The notes beneath the pieces are model-generated. The model had not been told where the DNA came from, did not search any database, and worked only from the letters and a program-made list of their open reading frames with translations. Source: Lachnospiraceae bacterium (lineage in GTDB: Bacteria > Bacillota > Clostridia > Lachnospirales > Lachnospiraceae). Taken from it: DNA of 64,000 nt. A program made the translations under genes and the position numbers. The stretch spans positions 90,376-154,375 of the forward strand of contig VSNM01000004.1 in NCBI GenBank assembly GCA_009774245.1, given 5' to 3'. This document shows positions 61,125 through 64,000 of this stretch, in pieces. Each line of letters begins with the position of its first letter. The first letter of the stretch is position 1.

Positions 61125-61970
61125 CTACAGCCGTATCCTCAACCCATCATATGCAAAAGAGATTGCGTCCAGTTCCTTCTCCAAAGCCCTATAGTCATCA
61201 TACGACTTTCCCCAGTCCTCCTCTAAGTGCGTGATGATAACTTTACTGATATGATACTGCCTTCTGATCGCATCGATCTCGTCCAGTGTAAACAATTCAT
61301 TTCTCAACGGATTTCCTTCTTCCAATACAAATCCATCTTTCAGGATATCACCAACGATCGTATTTCCTATAATCAGGACATCTGCGTTCTGAAATTTCTC
61401 CGAATCCGGAAATGGTTTTACATCACAGGGCGCATAGACCACTTTTTTACCGTTGGAAGAAATCACAAAAACTGCCACCTGCTCCTGTTCATCTAACGGA
61501 ACCAGCTCAACCAGAATACTGCCTTCTTTCAGAGAACGGATTCCCCTCGTGTACACAAGCCCCCTCGCTTCATAATACGCAATGGCAGAGCCATACTTCG
61601 TACCCTGTTTTCTGAGATCTTCGAGAATCGCAGGCAGTGTGGCTACCCCGATCGGACTCTGCAGTTTCTCTCCCACCGAAACGGCGAGCCAGTCCATCTT
61701 TAATTGTTCGATCACACGCATTCCCATCGTGTGGTCGGGATCGCAATGGCTGTACAAAATGTGCTCCACCTTCTGTATGCGGGCATTGTTCAGCGCAGTA
61801 TTGATATCCTCCGGCGTGTCGATCAATATATTCGCATCTTCAATAAACAGGCTGCACCCCGTCCTCGCATAGGGAAATCCCTTCTCGCGTGCCTCCGTAC
61901 AGACGCGACAGTTACAACACGCCCTCGGTGTGCTGACACAGCCACCAGAACCAAGTATGATGATCTCCAT
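61125..61970 (-). CDS. MBL-fold metallo-hydrolase (PhnP-like)
   Basis: A 281-residue metallo-beta-lactamase-fold enzyme. It opens MEIIILGSGGCVSTPRACC with a Cys cluster (CCNCRVC), and has YSHCDPDHTMGMR for zinc. Late motifs are VIIGNTIVGD and ITHLEEDW. PhnP-like members cleave cyclic phosphodiesters. The ATG at 61970 is ten bases after AGGAGG; earlier in-frame ATGs do not have a site. The enzyme stands alone on the minus strand. Confidence 0.85.
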   Translation of the reverse strand: MEIIILGSGGCVSTPRACCNCRVCTEAREKGFPYARTGCSLFIEDANILIDTPEDINTALNNARIQKVEHILYSHCDPDHTMGMRVIEQLKMDWLAVSVGEKLQSPIGVATLPAILEDLRKQGTKYGSAIAYYEARGLVYTRGIRSLKEGSILVELVPLDEQEQVAVFVISSNGKKVVYAPCDVKPFPDSEKFQNADVLIIGNTIVGDILKDGFVLEEGNPLRNELFTLDEIDAIRRQYHISKVIITHLEEDWGKSYDDYRALEKELDAISFAYDGLRIRL

Positions 61971-62265
61971 ATCCTGCATCCCTCCTATATTGTGATTCCT
62001 TAAAGCCTTTCTTTTGCCCGTGTGCATTGAATACAAATTTCAATTGTATTTCGCCCTGCAACACAATTATACACACGAAATACACGACAATCAATATGAA
62101 TTTTATGCGGATTACTGTTCACTCCGTTCCGGTAACGGATACGGGATTTCCTCTCACATTTTTTTATAAAAAAGTCCGAGGTTTCCGCCATGCCATACAT
62201 TCGTTATAATAAATTCGTACTCAATTATGAAAAAATGAAAACAAAAACGAAAGGAGACCTATCAT

Positions 62266-62766
62266 ATGACCACTCCCGTTTACTTTGCATAGCGCGGCTA
62301 TTGCAAAATAAAATCATTCCATTGTAATAGCCTCGCATCAATTGATGTATGGTTGATTTACCAGTGCGAAAACTGCAGACATACCTTCAACCTGCCCATT
62401 TATGAGCACCGGAAAAACACGAGCCTGCCCGCCAGCGAATATCAGCGTTTTCTGGTCAACGACGCGCAGCTTGCCAGGGAATACGGCAGAAATCTTCAGC
62501 TATTTGGGAAACACAGGGCAGAGGTCGATCACAAAAGTATAAACTATGAATTAATTCGATTACAGGATACCATAGATGAAACAGCCTTCGAGGGACGCGT
62601 TCAGATCACGATACAGAATCCCTATAGCCTGAAAATCCGTCCCGAAAAACTGACAGCGGAAATTCTGGGGCAGTCGGCAAGTTCTGTCAAAAAACAAATT
62701 GCAAACGGAACCATCGCAATTGAATCGTCTGCAAATTCTATCTGGGTATCTGTTATTCAGCAATAA
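62266..62766 (+). pseudogene. DUF1062 family gene with in-frame stop
   Basis: AAGGAGACC and an ATG at 62266 start MTTPVYFA, then TAG. The same frame continues with RGYCKIKS and, from about 62340, the DUF1062 body (IDVWLIYQCENCRHTFNLP; ASEYQRFLVNDAQLAREYGR; HRAEVDHKSINYEL) to the stop at 62766. The N-terminal zinc-ribbon part of the family is largely missing. A hairpin (GGCTATT/AATAGCC) sits at the damaged junction. It is probably nonfunctional, unless translation restarts at the TTG at 62353. Confidence 0.75.
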
Positions 62767-62822
62767 ACTTTTGTCTATATAATGAGACGGCGTAAATGAG
62801 CAATTTTTATGAGCTTTTGAGG

Positions 62823-62851
62823 TTGTCGCAGCCTTCTTTCCATGATATAAT
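62823..62851 (+). promoter_or_regulatory. Sigma-A promoter of the Panacea/MazF-type pair
   Basis: TTGTCG, a 17-base spacer and TATAAT. Transcription would start about 60 bases before the antitoxin ATG. A short GCCG/CGGC inverted repeat downstream might be an operator. Confidence 0.65.
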
Positions 62852-62919
62852 AACTTATAAATTTGCCGAATCCACAAACGGCGGCATTCACAAAAAGTAA
62901 TCTTTAAGGAGGCATCACT

Positions 62920-63411
62920 ATGGAGCGGGCAATTGATGTCGCACAATGTATTTTTACGGAATATCAAAAAATTTCCGGGAAAGTTATCGATGAAATGAAA
63001 TTGCATAAATTACTATATCTTTCCCAGCGGGAATCCCTGGCAATTACCCAGAAACCAATGTTTGCAGACGAGTTTGAAGGCTGGAAATATGGGCCAGTAT
63101 GCCGCGAAGTCAGAAACTGCTATACAGAAGACGGTATGTTTGCAGATGATATCAAGGAACTGTCAAACGAAAATCACTATATTGCCAAAAATGTTACTTT
63201 GCAATATGGCGCATATGAATCATGGAAACTGAGTGAATTATCACATAAGGAGATATCGTGGATCAATTCACGAAAAGGAATACCAGAGGGCAAAAACGGA
63301 AACCGTGTTCTCAAATTGGAAGATATTCGCAAAGATGCCGAAAAAGTAAGACCTTACGATTCCATATGGGATATGTATTATGATGAATTTGACAATGCGG
63401 AGGACGTGTAA
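62920..63411 (+). CDS. Panacea-domain (SocA-like, DUF4065) antitoxin
   Basis: A 163-residue Panacea protein: KLHKLLYLSQRESLAITQKP, DEFEGWKYGPVCREVRNCY and the C-terminal half rich in charged residues. This domain is a common antitoxin fold that can be paired with many toxin types. AAGGAGG stands seven bases before the ATG. The next gene starts one base after the stop and encodes a MazF-like protein, so they form a toxin-antitoxin pair. Confidence 0.85.
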   Translation: MERAIDVAQCIFTEYQKISGKVIDEMKLHKLLYLSQRESLAITQKPMFADEFEGWKYGPVCREVRNCYTEDGMFADDIKELSNENHYIAKNVTLQYGAYESWKLSELSHKEISWINSRKGIPEGKNGNRVLKLEDIRKDAEKVRPYDSIWDMYYDEFDNAEDV

Positions 63412-63783
63412 ATGATTGGAAAGGCATACGTTTCTACATTTCAATTTTACAATAATCATACTCATAAAATGGAATTTAAAAACAGACCAATCTTAATTGT
63501 TGGTCAGGCAGACAGTACGGATTATGTGGTGCTTCCAATATCCAGAGTCACCAATTTTGCGAATCTGGATAACAATTATGATGTTCCCATCGAACCTTCC
63601 GATGTTCCCCTGATGAATCTGAAACAGCGTTCTTACGTTCGAACGCACAAACAATGTGTCATTCATCTCGGGGAACTGACAAAAGAAATCGTTGACTTCA
63701 AAAACGAATATCCTGATATTTATATCAATATCATCGCAAAAATGGAAGCATTTCAAAAACATCTCATCGATAATGCTCTATAG
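63412..63783 (+). CDS. MazF/PemK-like toxin paired with the Panacea protein
   Basis: A 123-residue protein with a MazF-like beta barrel: GKAYVSTFQFYNNHT, KNRPILIVGQADSTDYVVLP, then SYVRTHKQCVIHLGEL and a C-terminal helix. MazF toxins cut RNA. The gene directly follows the Panacea antitoxin gene. No other toxin or antitoxin partner is present, so the pair is probably complete. The exact RNA target is unknown. Confidence 0.75.
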   Translation: MIGKAYVSTFQFYNNHTHKMEFKNRPILIVGQADSTDYVVLPISRVTNFANLDNNYDVPIEPSDVPLMNLKQRSYVRTHKQCVIHLGELTKEIVDFKNEYPDIYINIIAKMEAFQKHLIDNAL

Positions 63784-63796
63784 ATACCCCATGTAG

Positions 63797-63830
63797 CAAT
63801 CGGACAGGAATGTCATCTTCTGTCCGATTG
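63797..63830. terminator. Hairpin between convergent genes
   Basis: A perfect 11-bp stem, CAATCGGACAG/CTGTCCGATTG, with a 12-base loop. It follows the MazF-like gene and overlaps the 3' end of the convergent small gene. There is no clear T run, so terminator activity is tentative. Confidence 0.5.
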
Positions 63831-63977
63831 AAATAACTGCTCAACCCACACAATCAGCGCATAACCCCCAACTCCTGCCACCACAGCCAGCTGCAGATCC
63901 TTCAATATATAATTCAGTCCGACGACCAGCATGACCACTGGTCTTACAGATGTTTTAAATATTTTATGCTCATTCAT
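63813..63977 (-). CDS. Small membrane protein, unknown
   Basis: A 54-residue protein with two hydrophobic segments (PVVMLVVGLNYIL and LAVVAGVGGYALIVWV) and basic ends. A GGGGGAG site lies seven bases before the ATG at 63977. Its last codons form part of the hairpin after the MazF-like gene. The neighbouring genes to its 5' side are outside the window. No family is recognised. Confidence 0.55.
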   Translation of the reverse strand: MNEHKIFKTSVRPVVMLVVGLNYILKDLQLAVVAGVGGYALIVWVEQLFQSDRR

Positions 63978-64000
63978 AATTATACTCCCCCTGCTGCGGA

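Noticed and set aside
1..64000. tRNA, rRNA or replication origin
   Set aside because: No cloverleaf, rRNA segment or clustered DnaA boxes were recognised on reading; not exhaustively computed.

Overview
The window looks like a chromosomal segment of an anaerobic, endospore-forming, chemotactic Clostridia member, most likely Lachnospiraceae. This is inferred from the dipicolinate synthase pair dpaA/dpaB, two methyl-accepting chemotaxis proteins, a YjfB-type motility protein behind a sigma-28-like promoter, a high-molecular-weight rubredoxin, a CdaR-ftsE-ftsX-M23-S41 cluster, and frequent strong AGGAGG ribosome binding sites. Most of the window is moderate in GC. Several islands are clearly AT-rich and look acquired: about 1.1-3.5 kb, 32.5-42.6 kb, 55.2-56.1 kb and 62.2-64 kb.

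Layout. 1-3.5 kb: a partial MATE exporter, then decayed DNA with a remnant lactococcin-972-like bacteriocin and its putative immunity/transport membrane protein. 3.5-8.6 kb: an operon of a chemoreceptor, an FMN-binding lipoprotein and an unusual peptidase-S51/GGDEF/EAL fusion. 8.7-14.7 kb: YunG-like protein, AraC regulator with an internal minisatellite, ATP-grasp protein, retropepsin-like protein, and a single-chain restriction-modification enzyme. 14.7-19.7 kb: beta-mannosidase and a diguanylate cyclase sensor pseudogene with at least five lesions. 19.7-28.9 kb: conserved housekeeping block (S41 protease, M23 hydrolase, FtsX, FtsE, CdaR, YjfB, CvfB, MATE, CPBP protease). 29-32.5 kb: a dpaA-dpaB-asnB operon behind a sigma-K-like promoter.

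32.7-42.6 kb is an accessory/defence island: a three-gene unknown cassette, a zinc-finger/HTH/Panacea antitoxin-like regulator with two operators, a methylase remnant, and a five-gene operon (metallophosphoesterase, GASH-like helical protein, two paired P-loop GTPases, GAP1-like protein) that fits a predicted double-GTPase conflict system. It is followed by mobilisation and DUF4143 ATPase remnants.

42.7-55.1 kb: two-component systems, a DUF4342 protein, a GHKL kinase, a second chemoreceptor with a structured leader, dus, folD, rubredoxin-flavin reductase, an AraC-clpP pair and a DUF4157 protein. 55.2-64 kb: a decayed RelB/YafQ-type locus, a candidate type I toxin-antisense RNA locus, an ABC exporter with a duplicated permease, a GNAT/flavodoxin fusion built through an 18-bp ribosome-binding-site repeat, a polysaccharide deacetylase with a tiny membrane-protein gene, a metallo-hydrolase, a DUF1062 pseudogene, a Panacea/MazF-type pair and a small membrane protein.

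A recurring structure is a family of about 158-172 bp self-complementary repeats with AGGAACTGT...ACAGTTCCT ends: four full copies, one mini copy and several solo ends. The inner stems differ in sequence between copies but remain base-paired, and the repeats supply stop codons or C-terminal codons to neighbouring genes.
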